Origin: Nocardioides pini
Lineage (GTDB): Bacteria > Actinomycetota > Actinomycetes > Propionibacteriales > Nocardioidaceae
Assembly: GCF_026712185.1 (NCBI RefSeq)
Contig: NZ_JAPPUX010000003.1
Location: 1 to 64,000, forward strand
Length of the DNA: 64,000 nucleotides
Direction of reading: 5' to 3'
Below are positions 1 to 8,849 of the stretch, one piece after another. Every line of letters starts with the position of its first letter. The first letter of the stretch is position 1. Made by a program: the position numbers and the translations under genes. The notes below the pieces were generated by a model. The model did no database searches and was not told the origin of the DNA. It worked only from the letters and a program-made list of their open reading frames with translations.

Positions 1-82
1 ACGCTCAACTCCTTGACCATGAACGAGTGTCAAGAAGGAGCCGAAGCCACCGTCAAGCAGCAACCGAAACCCTGTAAAGCAA

Positions 83-118
83 GAACCCGAGCCACTCCGT
101 CAAGGAGGACCCGGGCTC
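83..118 (-). terminator. Possible terminator downstream of tRNA-Lys
   Basis: An imperfect inverted repeat (GAGCCCGGGT against a GGCTCGGGTTC arm when read on the minus strand) lies just after the tRNA 3' end. It is followed by a T-rich stretch (TTCTTGCTTT on the minus strand). It could end the tRNA transcript. The pairing is imperfect, so this is tentative. Confidence 0.4.
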
Positions 119-131
119 ATACAGGCTGAGG

Positions 132-204
132 TAGGCCTCCAGGGGCTCGAACCCTGAACCAACGGATTAAAAGTCCGCTGCTCTGCCAATTGAGCTAGAG
201 GCCC
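132..204 (-). tRNA. tRNA-Lys (anticodon TTT)
   Basis: Read on the minus strand, a complete 73-nt cloverleaf folds. The 7-bp acceptor stem is GGGCCTC/GAGGCCT with a terminal G-U pair. The D-arm is GCTC/GAGC, the anticodon stem GCGGA/TCCGT with loop CTTTTAA (anticodon TTT, lysine), and the T-arm CAGGG/CCCTG around TTCGAGC. The discriminator is A and no CCA is encoded. No duplicated tRNA end suggesting an integration site was seen. Confidence 0.95.
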
Positions 205-490
205 GGGACATGGGGACGCCGACCCGACGAAGCCTCCGGGCGACCCACGTTCCTGCTGCGGATCCTCTCAGAGACGAGCGGACGACAGAACACGCTGGGT
301 AGGTGGAACCCCCGGAGACGACGCCCGCGATCCACCGCTGCGGCACTGTGCGGTGCGCGTACGCATCCACTCACCCTCGTCGGAGGAGGACGCCGGGCCC
401 GGGAGGCTTGGACGATGCAGCGGTGAGACCTGTCGACGACCGCGCGGTTCCCGGGTGGCGGGACTGGCCGCGACGACAGTGGCCGGGTCC

Positions 491-1798
491 GTGACGGAGC
501 GCCACGACGTCTACGCGACGCTCGACCTGGCACTGAGGATCGGCGAGGTCCTGTTGTCGTCGGGAGCCGGCGCCGCCGACGTCACCGCCACCATGCTCGC
601 GGTGACCCAGGCCTGCGGAGTGCGCCACGTGTCTGCGGACGTGACGTTCGTCGACCTGACTCTTCGCCACCAGCCGAGCAGCGACGAGCCAGCTGCTCTC
701 CAGGTGCGGAGCGTGACCCGTCGCCCGGTCGACTACGCGGACCTGATCGAGGTCGACCAGACGGTCAGTGACCTGGTGGCCGGTGCCATCACGCGGGACC
801 AGGCACGTGACGAGGTCGCCCGGATCGTGTCCACCGGTCACCAGAGGCACCGCTGGGCAGTGACCCTGGGATGGGGCGTCATGGGCACTGGGATCGCGCT
901 CACCCTGGGCGGCAGCCCGATCGTCTGCCTGCTCGCCTTCGCGGCGGCCTGCGCGATCGACGGGACCCAGCTGCTGTTGCCCCAGCACCGCATCCCAGCC
1001 TTCTACCAGCAGGTGGCTGGGGGCTTCGTCGCGACGGCCATCGCCGTCACCGCCTCGGCCACCGAGCTGGAGCTGAACCCCTCCCGCGTCGTCACCGCCG
1101 GCATCGTCATGCTGTTGGCGGGGGTCGGCATCATGGGCGCCACCCAGGACGCCCTCACGGGGTTCCCGGTCACGGCCAGCGCCCGGCTGATCGACGCGCT
1201 CCTGAACACCGCGGGCATCATCGCCGGCGTCGGCGCCGGACTCACCGTCGGGGACCTGCTCGGCGTGGGTCTGACCAGCTTCAAGCCCGGTGCCGCCGGC
1301 CTGGCGGAGGTGGGCGTCACCGTCGTCGGTGCGGCGGTTGCCGCGGCGGCCTTCGCCTTCGCGTCGTACGCACCGCTGCGCGCGATGGTGGCGGTGGCCC
1401 TGGTCGGCGCGCTCGGTCAGGGCGTCCTGCTGGCGGTCGACAGCTCGATGGTCGGCCGGACCTGGGGCTCCGCGATGGCGGCGGTCACCATCGGCGCCGT
1501 CTGCTACCTCGTTGCCGGGCGCTTCCGGGTTCCACCGCTGGTCGTGGTGGTCCCTGCGATCGTGCCGCTGCTGCCGGGTCTCGACATCTACCGCGGGCTC
1601 GCCCTGCTGGCCGAGGGGCAGGACGGCGTGCTCCAGCTGGCGTCCGCGCTGGCCACCGCCCTGGCGCTCGCGGCCGGGGTGATCCTCGGGCAGTACCTCG
1701 CGCGCCCGCTCAAGCGCGAGGCGCACCGCCTCGAGACGCGACTCGCGGGACCTCGGATGGTCGGGCCGTCCAGACGCCGCAACGGCACAGGCACGTAG
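491..1798 (+). CDS. ThrE-type threonine/serine exporter family protein
   Basis: This is a 435-residue inner-membrane protein. The soluble N-terminal part (about residues 1-120) contains the LSSGAGAADV and DVTFVDLTL segments typical of the ThrE (DUF1212) domain. About ten hydrophobic segments follow, with the second half resembling the ThrE_2/DUF3815 domain. Characterised members export threonine and serine in corynebacteria; the substrate here is inferred. I chose GTG at 491 because the upstream in-frame residues look non-coding. GTG at 479 or 353 are alternatives, and none has a strong ribosome-binding site. The gene is convergent with the M20 peptidase. Confidence 0.8.
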   Translation: MTERHDVYATLDLALRIGEVLLSSGAGAADVTATMLAVTQACGVRHVSADVTFVDLTLRHQPSSDEPAALQVRSVTRRPVDYADLIEVDQTVSDLVAGAITRDQARDEVARIVSTGHQRHRWAVTLGWGVMGTGIALTLGGSPIVCLLAFAAACAIDGTQLLLPQHRIPAFYQQVAGGFVATAIAVTASATELELNPSRVVTAGIVMLLAGVGIMGATQDALTGFPVTASARLIDALLNTAGIIAGVGAGLTVGDLLGVGLTSFKPGAAGLAEVGVTVVGAAVAAAAFAFASYAPLRAMVAVALVGALGQGVLLAVDSSMVGRTWGSAMAAVTIGAVCYLVAGRFRVPPLVVVVPAIVPLLPGLDIYRGLALLAEGQDGVLQLASALATALALAAGVILGQYLARPLKREAHRLETRLAGPRMVGPSRRRNGTGT

Positions 1799-1838
1799 CC
1801 CCCGTCGCCGAGCCGGACCGAGTGGCAGGGGCGGGGGC
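1798..1838. terminator. GC-rich hairpin between convergent genes
   Basis: Arms GCCCCCG (1798-1804) and CGGGGGC (1832-1838) can pair between the stop of the exporter and the end of the convergent M20 peptidase. There is no T-tract, so a terminator role in either direction is inferred from position. Confidence 0.35.
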
Positions 1839-1883
1839 CGCACGATGCAGAACGTCGTACCGGGCCGACCGCGCCCGGTGCCG

Positions 1884-3239
1884 TCAGGGACGCGAGGTCG
1901 CGTAGCGCTGGAGGAAGAGGGCCTCGGTCAGGGCCATCCGCTCGATCTCCCGAGGGTCGACGCTCTCGTTGGGTGCATGGATGAGGGCCTGGGGCTCTTC
2001 CACGCCGATGAGGATGATCTCGGCCTCGGGGTACGTCTCCTCGAACACGTTGCACAGCGGTATCGAGCCCCCCTGTCCGAGACGGGTCATCGGACGCCCG
2101 TAGGCCTCCTGCATGGCGTCGGCCAACGCCCGGTACGCCGGCCCGTCGGTGTCCGCCTCGAACGGTGACCCCGTCGCTTCGACCTCGACGGTGACGTGCA
2201 CTCCCCAGGGGGCGGCGCCGCGCAGGTGCTCGACCAGCGCGGGCTGCGCGACTTCGGGGGTGATCCCGGGCGGGATGCGCAGGTTCAGCCGCGCTGCTGC
2301 CTTCGGAACGACGGCCGCTGCCGAGCCGACGACGGGCGGGCAGTCGATGCCGAGGATGGTGACGGCCGGTCTGGCCCACAACATGTCGGACACCGAGCCG
2401 GACCCCAGCAAGGACACGCCGTCGAGCACCCCGGCGTCCTCGGCGAACTGCTCCGCGGGGTAGGGCGCGCCGTGCCACCGGCCAGTGTTGTCCAGGCCGG
2501 TGACGGTGGTGTCGCCGTGGTCGTCACGGAGCGTCGCCAGCATCGCGACGAGCGCCGCCAGTGCGTCCGGGGCGGCACCGCCGAACATCCCCGAGTGGAT
2601 CTCGGAGGCGTTCGCCTCCACGGTGACGACCACGTTGACCATGCCGCGCAGGCTGACCGTGGCCGCCGGTTCGCCCACGGCGGCGTTCCCCGTGTCGCAG
2701 ACCAGGATCGCGTCGGCGCGCAGCAGGTCGGGGTTGTCGACCACGAACGACTCGAGGCCGCCGGTGCCCTGCTCCTCCGAGCCCTCGACCACCAGCTTGA
2801 GGTTGACCGGCAGGCGGTCGCCGAGGGCGCGCAGCGCCGCGAGGTGCATGACGATGTTGCCCTTGCAGTCGGCGGTTCCCCGGCCGTACCAACGCCCGTC
2901 GACCTCGGTCAGCTCGAACGGCGGTGTACGCCAGGCGTCGTCGTCCAGTGGCGGCTGCACGTCGTAGTGGGCGTACAGCAGCACCGTCGGAGCTCCCGCG
3001 CGGGAGCACGATCGCGAGCCGACCACCGCAAGGCTGCCGTCTGCCGTCTTCTCGAGACGGGTGTCGGAGAAGCCGACGTCTGCGAACTTCTGCACGACCC
3101 ACCGCGCGGCTCGCTCGCACTCCTCCGGCGGGTACTGCCGGGGGTCGGCCACGGACGTGATGGCAACGAGGTCAGCCAGCTCGTCCTTGACGACCGGCAT
3201 CAGGTCCCCGATGCGTCGCCCCAGGTCCTCCGTGCTCAC
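1884..3239 (-). CDS. M20 family metallopeptidase (dipeptidase-like)
   Basis: This 451-residue cytoplasmic zinc peptidase belongs to the ArgE/DapE/CPG2 (M20) family. Visible landmarks are YAHYDVQPP (metal ligand His91 and Asp93), RGTADCKGN (Asp124 metal ligand) and GSEEQGTGG (catalytic Glu155 and metal-binding Glu156), followed by a dimerisation domain containing the IHSGMFGG segment. It probably hydrolyses dipeptides or amidated amino acids. The GTG start overlaps the upstream stop by 4 nt (GTGA), so it is the last gene of a five-gene operon starting near 7955. The exact substrate cannot be read from sequence. Confidence 0.88.
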   Translation of the reverse strand: MSTEDLGRRIGDLMPVVKDELADLVAITSVADPRQYPPEECERAARWVVQKFADVGFSDTRLEKTADGSLAVVGSRSCSRAGAPTVLLYAHYDVQPPLDDDAWRTPPFELTEVDGRWYGRGTADCKGNIVMHLAALRALGDRLPVNLKLVVEGSEEQGTGGLESFVVDNPDLLRADAILVCDTGNAAVGEPAATVSLRGMVNVVVTVEANASEIHSGMFGGAAPDALAALVAMLATLRDDHGDTTVTGLDNTGRWHGAPYPAEQFAEDAGVLDGVSLLGSGSVSDMLWARPAVTILGIDCPPVVGSAAAVVPKAAARLNLRIPPGITPEVAQPALVEHLRGAAPWGVHVTVEVEATGSPFEADTDGPAYRALADAMQEAYGRPMTRLGQGGSIPLCNVFEETYPEAEIILIGVEEPQALIHAPNESVDPREIERMALTEALFLQRYATSRP

Positions 3240-3682
3240 GAGGTCGCCACGTCGTCGGTCTTGAGGTCGCCGACGAACTCCTTGAAGTCCTCCAGCTCCT
3301 CCGGGCAGTAGATCTCGATGATGAGCAGCTGGCCCTGCACGACGCGACTGTCCGCGATCACCGGCCTCGTCCCCGGGCCGGTCGCCCCGTTGGTGAGCTG
3401 CGACAGCAGGATGGACCGGCTGAGCGCCTCGTTCGGGTTCTCGCAGGTGGCACCGCCGTCGTCGCCCAGCACGCGGGCCACCTGGTCCACGTCGGGGGTG
3501 CGGGCTCCGGTGCTGGCAAGCGCGTCGATCAGCTCGTTGGCCTTGTTCTGGGCCTGCGCGTTGTCCACCCCTTCGTTGAAGGCGAGCACGCCGGCCAGGG
3601 TGACCACGCCGAGCAGGACCAGTGCCGTGATGAAGATCCAGCTGCGCTCGCTCTTGCTCTGTGTCTCGGCGGGAGTGCTCAT
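3236..3682 (-). CDS. Single-pass membrane protein of unknown function
   Basis: This 148-residue protein has a short charged N-terminus and one membrane helix (about residues 16-36, WIFITALVLLGVVTLAGVLAF). An extracytoplasmic domain follows with two cysteines that could pair. The start ATG overlaps the permease stop (ATGA) and its stop overlaps the M20 start, so it is translationally coupled on both sides. I do not recognise the family. Context suggests an accessory protein of the permease or of peptide catabolism, which is inference. Confidence 0.75.
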   Translation of the reverse strand: MSTPAETQSKSERSWIFITALVLLGVVTLAGVLAFNEGVDNAQAQNKANELIDALASTGARTPDVDQVARVLGDDGGATCENPNEALSRSILLSQLTNGATGPGTRPVIADSRVVQGQLLIIEIYCPEELEDFKEFVGDLKTDDVATS

Positions 3683-5151
3683 GACGCGCTCACCTCCTGC
3701 GGCTCGGGCTGCTTCCAGCTGGGCTTGCGCATGCGGTAGAAGAGGAACGGCACCAGCAGCCCGAGGCCGAGCGCGCCGCCGCCGACGATCGCGAAGTACG
3801 CCCCGGCGTTGCCGTCCGCGAACTGCGAGGGCGGGATGAAGCCGACCAGGAGGGCGGCCAGCGAGGCGGCGAAGCCGATCCCGCACATCCCGATCAGCAG
3901 GGGAGCCCGATAGCCGCGGGGGTGGTCGGGTTGCTTCCGTCGGAGCTGGATCGCAGCGACGAACATCAGCAGGTACATGATCAGGTAGACCTGGGTGGTG
4001 ATCACCGAGAAGATCCAGTAGGCGCTGGAGACGTCAGGGATCAGCGCGTACGCGAGGCCGATCACCGTGGTGAGCAGGCCCTGGACGACCAGGATGTTCT
4101 GCTGGACGCCGTTCTTGTTGAGCTTCTGGAGGAACGGCGGCAGGTAGCCCTCCTGGCGGGAGATCAGCAGCAGTCCCTTCGAGGGGCCGGCGAGCCAGGT
4201 CAGCATGCCTCCCAGCGAGGCGGCGACGAGCATGATGCCCACGATGGGGGTCAGCCACTGCCAGCCGAAGTTCGCGAAGACCGCGTCGAAGGCCTGCATC
4301 ACCCCGGCGGTCAGGGACAGCTCCTCGGCGGGGACGATCCAGCTGATCGCCAGTGCGGGCAGGATGAAGATCAGCAGCACCAGCCCCATGGCCAGGAACA
4401 TCGACCTCGGGAACTCCTTGCCCGGGTTCCGCAGCGAGCTCACGTGGACCGCGTTCATCTCCATGCCGGAGTAGGACAGGAAGTTGTTCACGATCAGCAC
4501 GAGGCTGGAGAGGCCCGCCCACACCGGGAAGATGTTGTCGGCGGTCATCGGTGCCGCGGACTCGTTGCCCTGTCCCAGGAAGACGATGCCGAGGAGGACC
4601 AGGACGGTCCCGGGGACGAGGGTGCCGATGATCAGGCCGCCGCTGGCCAGTCCGGCCACACCCTTGGTGCCGCGCGAGGAGACCCACACGCCGGACCAGT
4701 AGACGACGATGATGACCGCCGCCGTCCACACGCCACTGCTGGCGAGCTCGGGGTTGAAGACGTAGGCGAGCGTGCTGGCGACGAACCCGAGCAGGCTCGG
4801 GTAGTAGAAGATCGTCATCGCGAACTGGCACCACACGGCCAGGAACCCCATGGGCTTGGAGATCCCCTCCGACACCCACTTGTAGATCCCGCCCTCCCAG
4901 CCAGATGCCAGCTCTGCCGACACCAGCGAGGTGGGCAGCAGGAAGACGATCGCGGGGAGCAGGTAGAGGAACACGCAGGCGAGGCCGTAGACGGCCATGG
5001 TCGGCGCCGCGCGCAGGCTGGCGACCGAGCTCGTGGTCATCATCGCCAGCGCCACCCAGGAGATCCACTGGGTGCTGGCCGCGCGAGCGCGGGCGGCGGG
5101 GATCGATCCGGTTGCCCCCGTCCCCTCGGCGGGCACCTCGGCGGTACTCAT
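3679..5151 (-). CDS. APC superfamily amino-acid permease
   Basis: This 490-residue polytopic membrane protein has about 12 hydrophobic helices. Its early WISWVALAMMTTSSVASLRAAP segment and its overall make-up resemble the glutamate:GABA antiporter (GadC/YjeM-like) branch of the APC superfamily. I chose ATG at 5151 because AAGGA sits about five bases upstream; an earlier in-frame start at 5262 adds an unhydrophobic Arg-rich tail. It lies between an M24 peptidase and the small anchored protein, so it probably imports or exchanges amino acids released by the neighbouring peptidases. The substrate is unknown. Confidence 0.85.
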   Translation of the reverse strand: MSTAEVPAEGTGATGSIPAARARAASTQWISWVALAMMTTSSVASLRAAPTMAVYGLACVFLYLLPAIVFLLPTSLVSAELASGWEGGIYKWVSEGISKPMGFLAVWCQFAMTIFYYPSLLGFVASTLAYVFNPELASSGVWTAAVIIVVYWSGVWVSSRGTKGVAGLASGGLIIGTLVPGTVLVLLGIVFLGQGNESAAPMTADNIFPVWAGLSSLVLIVNNFLSYSGMEMNAVHVSSLRNPGKEFPRSMFLAMGLVLLIFILPALAISWIVPAEELSLTAGVMQAFDAVFANFGWQWLTPIVGIMLVAASLGGMLTWLAGPSKGLLLISRQEGYLPPFLQKLNKNGVQQNILVVQGLLTTVIGLAYALIPDVSSAYWIFSVITTQVYLIMYLLMFVAAIQLRRKQPDHPRGYRAPLLIGMCGIGFAASLAALLVGFIPPSQFADGNAGAYFAIVGGGALGLGLLVPFLFYRMRKPSWKQPEPQEVSAS

Positions 5152-5286
5152 GTCCTTGCTCGGCGTGACTCGTGTGGTTGCATCCGAACCTCCTGGACGT
5201 CGGGTCGTCAGTCGAGCCGAGTTGCGTCGACCGTAGGATTCGGCGTCGGGTCTCGGCGTCACCTGCTCCGGGTGACCCTCCTCCTC

Positions 5287-6423
5287 CTAGTCGACGACGC
5301 GGAGCTCGCGGTCGGTGTTGTTCAGCCGCTTCGCGCCCGTCTCGGTGACGGTGACGATGTCCTCGATGCGGACCCCGAACTGCCCGGCGAGGTACACGCC
5401 GGGCTCCACGGAGAAGCACATCCCCGGCACGAGCGGTTGCTCCTCGCCCTCGATCATGTAGGGCGGCTCGTGCGTGGTGGTGCCGATGCCGTGCCCGGTG
5501 CGGTGGATGAACCTCTCGCCGTACCCGGCGTCCGTGATCACCGTCCGGGCGGCGCGGTCGACCTCCTGGCACGCGACGCCGGGCCGGACCGCGTCGACGC
5601 CTGCCTGCTGCGCCAGCCTGACGACGTCGTGCACCTCGCGGACGAGGGCGGAGGGCTCGCCCACGCACACGGTGCGGCTCGTGTCGGAGCCGTAGCCGTA
5701 CATCAGTCCCCCGAAGTCGAGCACGACGGCGTCGCCGACCTCGATGGTGCGCTCACCTGCTTCGTGGTGGGGGTTGGCGCCGTTGGGACCCGAGCCGACG
5801 ACCGTGAAGTCGACCTGCTCGTGCCCGTGCTCGCGCAGCAGCCGCGCGAGGTCGGCCGCCACATCCGTCTCCCGCCGGCCGGCGAACCGGACTCCGAGGA
5901 TCTGTTCGTACGTCGCGTCTGCCGCGGCGCCGGCCGCCGCCAGCCGGGCGAGCTCGCTGGCGTCCTTGACGGCACGCAGCATGGGCAGGCACTGGGTCAA
6001 CGAGCGATAGGAGGAGCCGGGCACCGCGTCCTGCAGCCCCAGCAGGTGCATCGCCCACGCGGAGTCGGCGATCCCCATGGTCGCGTCGGCACGGATGAGC
6101 TCGCTCGCGCGCACGAACGGGTCCTCACCGTCGGCCCAGTCCTCGACGAGGAGGCTCGGCGCGCCCACCGCCCGCTCGACGTCCGGACGCTCCAGGGTCG
6201 GCACGAGCAGCGTCGGGTCCCGGTCCTGGGTGAGGACGAGGAGCGTCATCCGCTCGGTGATCGCGGTGGGTTGGTAGCCGGTGAGCCAGACCAGGTCCGG
6301 CCCCGGCGTGACGAGGAGACCGTCCAGCCCGGCCTCCGAGGCGTCGGCCGTTGCCCGGCGCATCCGGTCCGCGTAGTCGTGGGCCGCGAAGGGTGCGGGT
6401 GCGGGCGGCGGGGTGACGGTCAT
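5287..6423 (-). CDS. M24 family metallopeptidase (Xaa-Pro aminopeptidase-like)
   Basis: This 378-residue protein has a creatinase-like N-terminal domain and a pita-bread catalytic domain. All five metal ligands are visible: Asp236 (VVLDFGG), Asp247 (GSDTSR), His311 (RTGHGIG), Glu340 (SVEPGVY) and Glu354 (RIEDIV). It should cleave X-Pro bonds or a related amide (prolidase or aminopeptidase P type). The ATG at 6423 is preceded by GGAGAGGA. It lies 26 nt after the MFS gene and 135 nt before the permease on the same strand, consistent with one catabolic operon. Confidence 0.9.
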   Translation of the reverse strand: MTVTPPPAPAPFAAHDYADRMRRATADASEAGLDGLLVTPGPDLVWLTGYQPTAITERMTLLVLTQDRDPTLLVPTLERPDVERAVGAPSLLVEDWADGEDPFVRASELIRADATMGIADSAWAMHLLGLQDAVPGSSYRSLTQCLPMLRAVKDASELARLAAAGAAADATYEQILGVRFAGRRETDVAADLARLLREHGHEQVDFTVVGSGPNGANPHHEAGERTIEVGDAVVLDFGGLMYGYGSDTSRTVCVGEPSALVREVHDVVRLAQQAGVDAVRPGVACQEVDRAARTVITDAGYGERFIHRTGHGIGTTTHEPPYMIEGEEQPLVPGMCFSVEPGVYLAGQFGVRIEDIVTVTETGAKRLNNTDRELRVVD

Positions 6424-6449
6424 CGCGTCCTCTCCGGGGTGAGTTCCGT

Positions 6450-7955
6450 TCAGGGTCGGGTGTCGCGGGATCGTCCCGCCGTCGCGGAGGTCGGCAGCGT
6501 GTGGGTGTGTGCTGCCGCCGCTGCGGCGGCGTCCTCGAGCGTGCCCGCCGCGGCGCGGTGCCGGGCGATCACAAGGGCCATCAGGACACCGAGGAAGCTG
6601 AAGACCGCCATCGTCCACGAGGCCGCGGCCAAGCCGGCCGCGAGAGCGTCACCCTGCGCCGCCCCGTCCTCGGTCTGGTTGCCGATCACCGTGCCGTAGA
6701 TGGTCGCGGCCAGCGCGGTGGCCACGGCAGCACCGACGTACCGCGCCATGTTGGAGACGCCCGAGGCCCCGCCGACCTGGTTCTCCGGCACCGACGCCGT
6801 CGCCGCGGACGACGCAGGACCGTTGGACATGCCCATGCCGACCGCGATGGCGACCAGCGGCAGCAGGAAGGCGCGATAGGCCCACGCTGCGTCGACGAAA
6901 CCCACCATGACGAAGCCGACCGTGGTGAGCGCGAACCCGGCGCCGATCGTCTGGCGCCCGCCGAGCTTCGCGGCCAGCCGCGGGACGAGCGGAGCCACCA
7001 CGACCAGCCCGACCGTCGCGGGCAGCGTCGCCAACCCTGCCTCGAGCGGGCTGAAATCCAAGGAAGCGGGATCCTGGAAGTACAGGCTGAGCAGGTACAT
7101 CAGCCCGTTGATCGTGCCCGCACCGATGAGGATGGCGATGGTCGAGCCCACCAGGACACGGTTGCGCAGCAGCGCCAGGTCGAGCAATGGTACGGCGACT
7201 CGACGCTCGACGGCGATGAACCCGTACCCGGCCGCCACCGAGAGCGCGAAGCACCCGATCGTGGCCGCCGACAGCCATCCCCAGTCGCCGCTCTTGGTCA
7301 CACCCAGGATGAGGGGAGTGAGCGTCACGGCGATGAGGATCGTGCCGGCGTAGTCGATCGTCCTCGGCCGCTGCTCGTCCCTGGACTCGCTGACCGTCAC
7401 CATCGTGAGCAGCATGCACAGCACCGCGACGCCGGCGTCGATCCAGAAGAGCCCCTGCCAGCCGGTGAGGTCGACCAGCACGCCGCCGAGCAGCGGACCC
7501 GCGGCGGCGCCCACCGCCGCCGCGGCGCCCCACAGGGACACCGCCCGCAGCTGCGCCTGCCCCTCGTTGGCCACCGAGAGCAGGCTCAGGCCGCAGGCCA
7601 GGATCGTTGCCCCGGCCGCACCCTGGATGACACGACCGGCGATCACCATCCCGCCGGACCCGGCGAGCGCGATCATCACGCACGACGCCACGAACAGCAC
7701 CAGACCGAGCTGGAACACCCGCTTGCGCCCGAAGACGTCGCCGAGTGAACCCGAGGTGACGATCACCGCCGCGCCGACCAGTGAGTAACCGGTCACCGCC
7801 CACTGCAACGTCTCGACCGACGTGCCGGTGTCCTCCGAGATCGCTGGGAGGAGGATGCTCACCGCTGAGGTGTTCGCATTGACCACGAGCGTCGAGATGC
7901 ACGTTGCCGCGAGGACTCCGCCCGCCCGAGTGCTCACCTGCGCGACGTCACTCAT
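6450..7955 (-). CDS. MFS transporter, DHA2 (14-TM drug:H+ antiporter) type
   Basis: This 501-residue protein has about 14 hydrophobic segments. The MFS loop GSLGDVFGRKRVF is present after helix 2, and a motif-C-like glycine-rich helix (GAAAGPLLGGVLVD) is present in helix 5. These are features of the EmrB/QacA (DHA2) family, which exports drugs or metabolites by proton exchange. ATG at 7955 follows an AAAGGCCAGG stretch. It is the first gene of the peptidase/permease operon, so its cargo may be a peptide or amino-acid derivative rather than a drug (inference). Confidence 0.86.
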   Translation of the reverse strand: MSDVAQVSTRAGGVLAATCISTLVVNANTSAVSILLPAISEDTGTSVETLQWAVTGYSLVGAAVIVTSGSLGDVFGRKRVFQLGLVLFVASCVMIALAGSGGMVIAGRVIQGAAGATILACGLSLLSVANEGQAQLRAVSLWGAAAAVGAAAGPLLGGVLVDLTGWQGLFWIDAGVAVLCMLLTMVTVSESRDEQRPRTIDYAGTILIAVTLTPLILGVTKSGDWGWLSAATIGCFALSVAAGYGFIAVERRVAVPLLDLALLRNRVLVGSTIAILIGAGTINGLMYLLSLYFQDPASLDFSPLEAGLATLPATVGLVVVAPLVPRLAAKLGGRQTIGAGFALTTVGFVMVGFVDAAWAYRAFLLPLVAIAVGMGMSNGPASSAATASVPENQVGGASGVSNMARYVGAAVATALAATIYGTVIGNQTEDGAAQGDALAAGLAAASWTMAVFSFLGVLMALVIARHRAAAGTLEDAAAAAAAHTHTLPTSATAGRSRDTRP

Positions 7956-8062
7956 CCGCCTGGCCTTTCCGCCATGTCCCCTGCTCGGGTGCTGGCGGAC
8001 AACGTTAGGGCGGCGCTGCCCGGGGTCCTTCACCCTCGACGGGCGAAGCAGGACCGATCGTC

Positions 8063-8269
8063 TCAGCCCGGCTGGTCGCTCGGTGCCGCCCCGTCGAAGA
8101 GCACGACCTCCTCGAGGACACGCAGCGCGTTGACGTACGCGGAGGTCAGCGGGGCGGCCAGCAGCACGGTCGCGACCATCGCCAGGGCGACGGGGAGCCC
8201 TTGCGCTCCGAGGGCGACCACGACCGCGAACGCGCCGGCCAGAACGGCACCGAAGACGGGAGGCGTCAC
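8063..8269 (-). CDS. Small two-helix membrane protein
   Basis: This 68-residue protein is almost entirely two hydrophobic helices separated by a glycine turn, ending in an acidic tail. Its GTG start overlaps the stop of the upstream gene (GTGA), so the two are translationally coupled. The family is unrecognised. The size and overlap support a real gene, but coding evidence is otherwise limited. Confidence 0.55.
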   Translation of the reverse strand: MTPPVFGAVLAGAFAVVVALGAQGLPVALAMVATVLLAAPLTSAYVNALRVLEEVVLFDGAAPSDQPG

Positions 8270-8604
8270 CGTCTCCGCCGTCCGAAGAGGCGGCCGAGCC
8301 GGTCACTCAACGACCGTGCGGGCTTGATCTCGACCAGGGTGGACTCATCGGGTGGCGGAAGGCTCGCGGCCTGTTCGGCGGAGAGCGTCGTGCGGACACG
8401 ACTGGTGCGGATCGACTCGACCTGGTCGGCGTCCACGAACCTCGCCCCCGCCTCCGACTGGACCACGATGCCGTCGAACACCGAGACCTTCTCGTCCACC
8501 AGCACGCGCTGGACCGTGGCGAACTGAGCACCGTCTCTCGTCTGCACGGGCGTGCCGGGCTGGAGCGCGGTGTACGCGATGGGGTCGTCCGGTGCGTCGG
8601 GCAC
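8266..8604 (-). CDS. PRC-barrel-like small protein
   Basis: This 112-residue protein begins with a beta-rich segment of PRC-barrel character (PGTPVQTRDGAQFATVQRVL, then FDGIVVQSEAGARFVDADQV) and ends in a basic RLFGRRRR tail. PRC-barrel proteins often associate with RNA, membranes or photosynthetic complexes; the role here is unknown. The GTG start has only a weak ribosome-binding site. It is coupled to the downstream two-helix membrane protein, suggesting the pair acts together at the membrane. Confidence 0.6.
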   Translation of the reverse strand: MPDAPDDPIAYTALQPGTPVQTRDGAQFATVQRVLVDEKVSVFDGIVVQSEAGARFVDADQVESIRTSRVRTTLSAEQAASLPPPDESTLVEIKPARSLSDRLGRLFGRRRR

Positions 8605-8849
8605 GCTGCCACCATAGGGCGAACCGCGGTGTCCCGCCGTGACGTCCTCGCCCACCTGTGCCGTCGCCGGCGCCGTACGGACCGGTCCCCCGCAGCGGGT
8701 GACCCCCGCGGACCACCCGGACTGCCACGATCGCCGAGGTGACCCCGCGCCCCCGGCGCACACCGGTCCACGGCACGGCGATCGCACGGATGCAGTCCGG
8801 TCCATGGCGACCACCGGGCTGCCCGCTCGGAACGAACGAAGGAGCAGAC

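Noticed and set aside
132-204. tRNA-Lys as an integration site for a mobile element
   Set aside because: No integrase, no repeated tRNA 3' end and no element-like genes nearby.
353-490. Longer N-terminus of the ThrE-type exporter
   Set aside because: The extra 46 residues are Arg/Pro-rich with no family likeness and no ribosome-binding site at 353.
3922-6699. Very long plus-strand frame opposite the permease and M24 genes
   Set aside because: It is an antisense shadow of high-GC coding sequence; the minus-strand proteins have full catalytic motifs.
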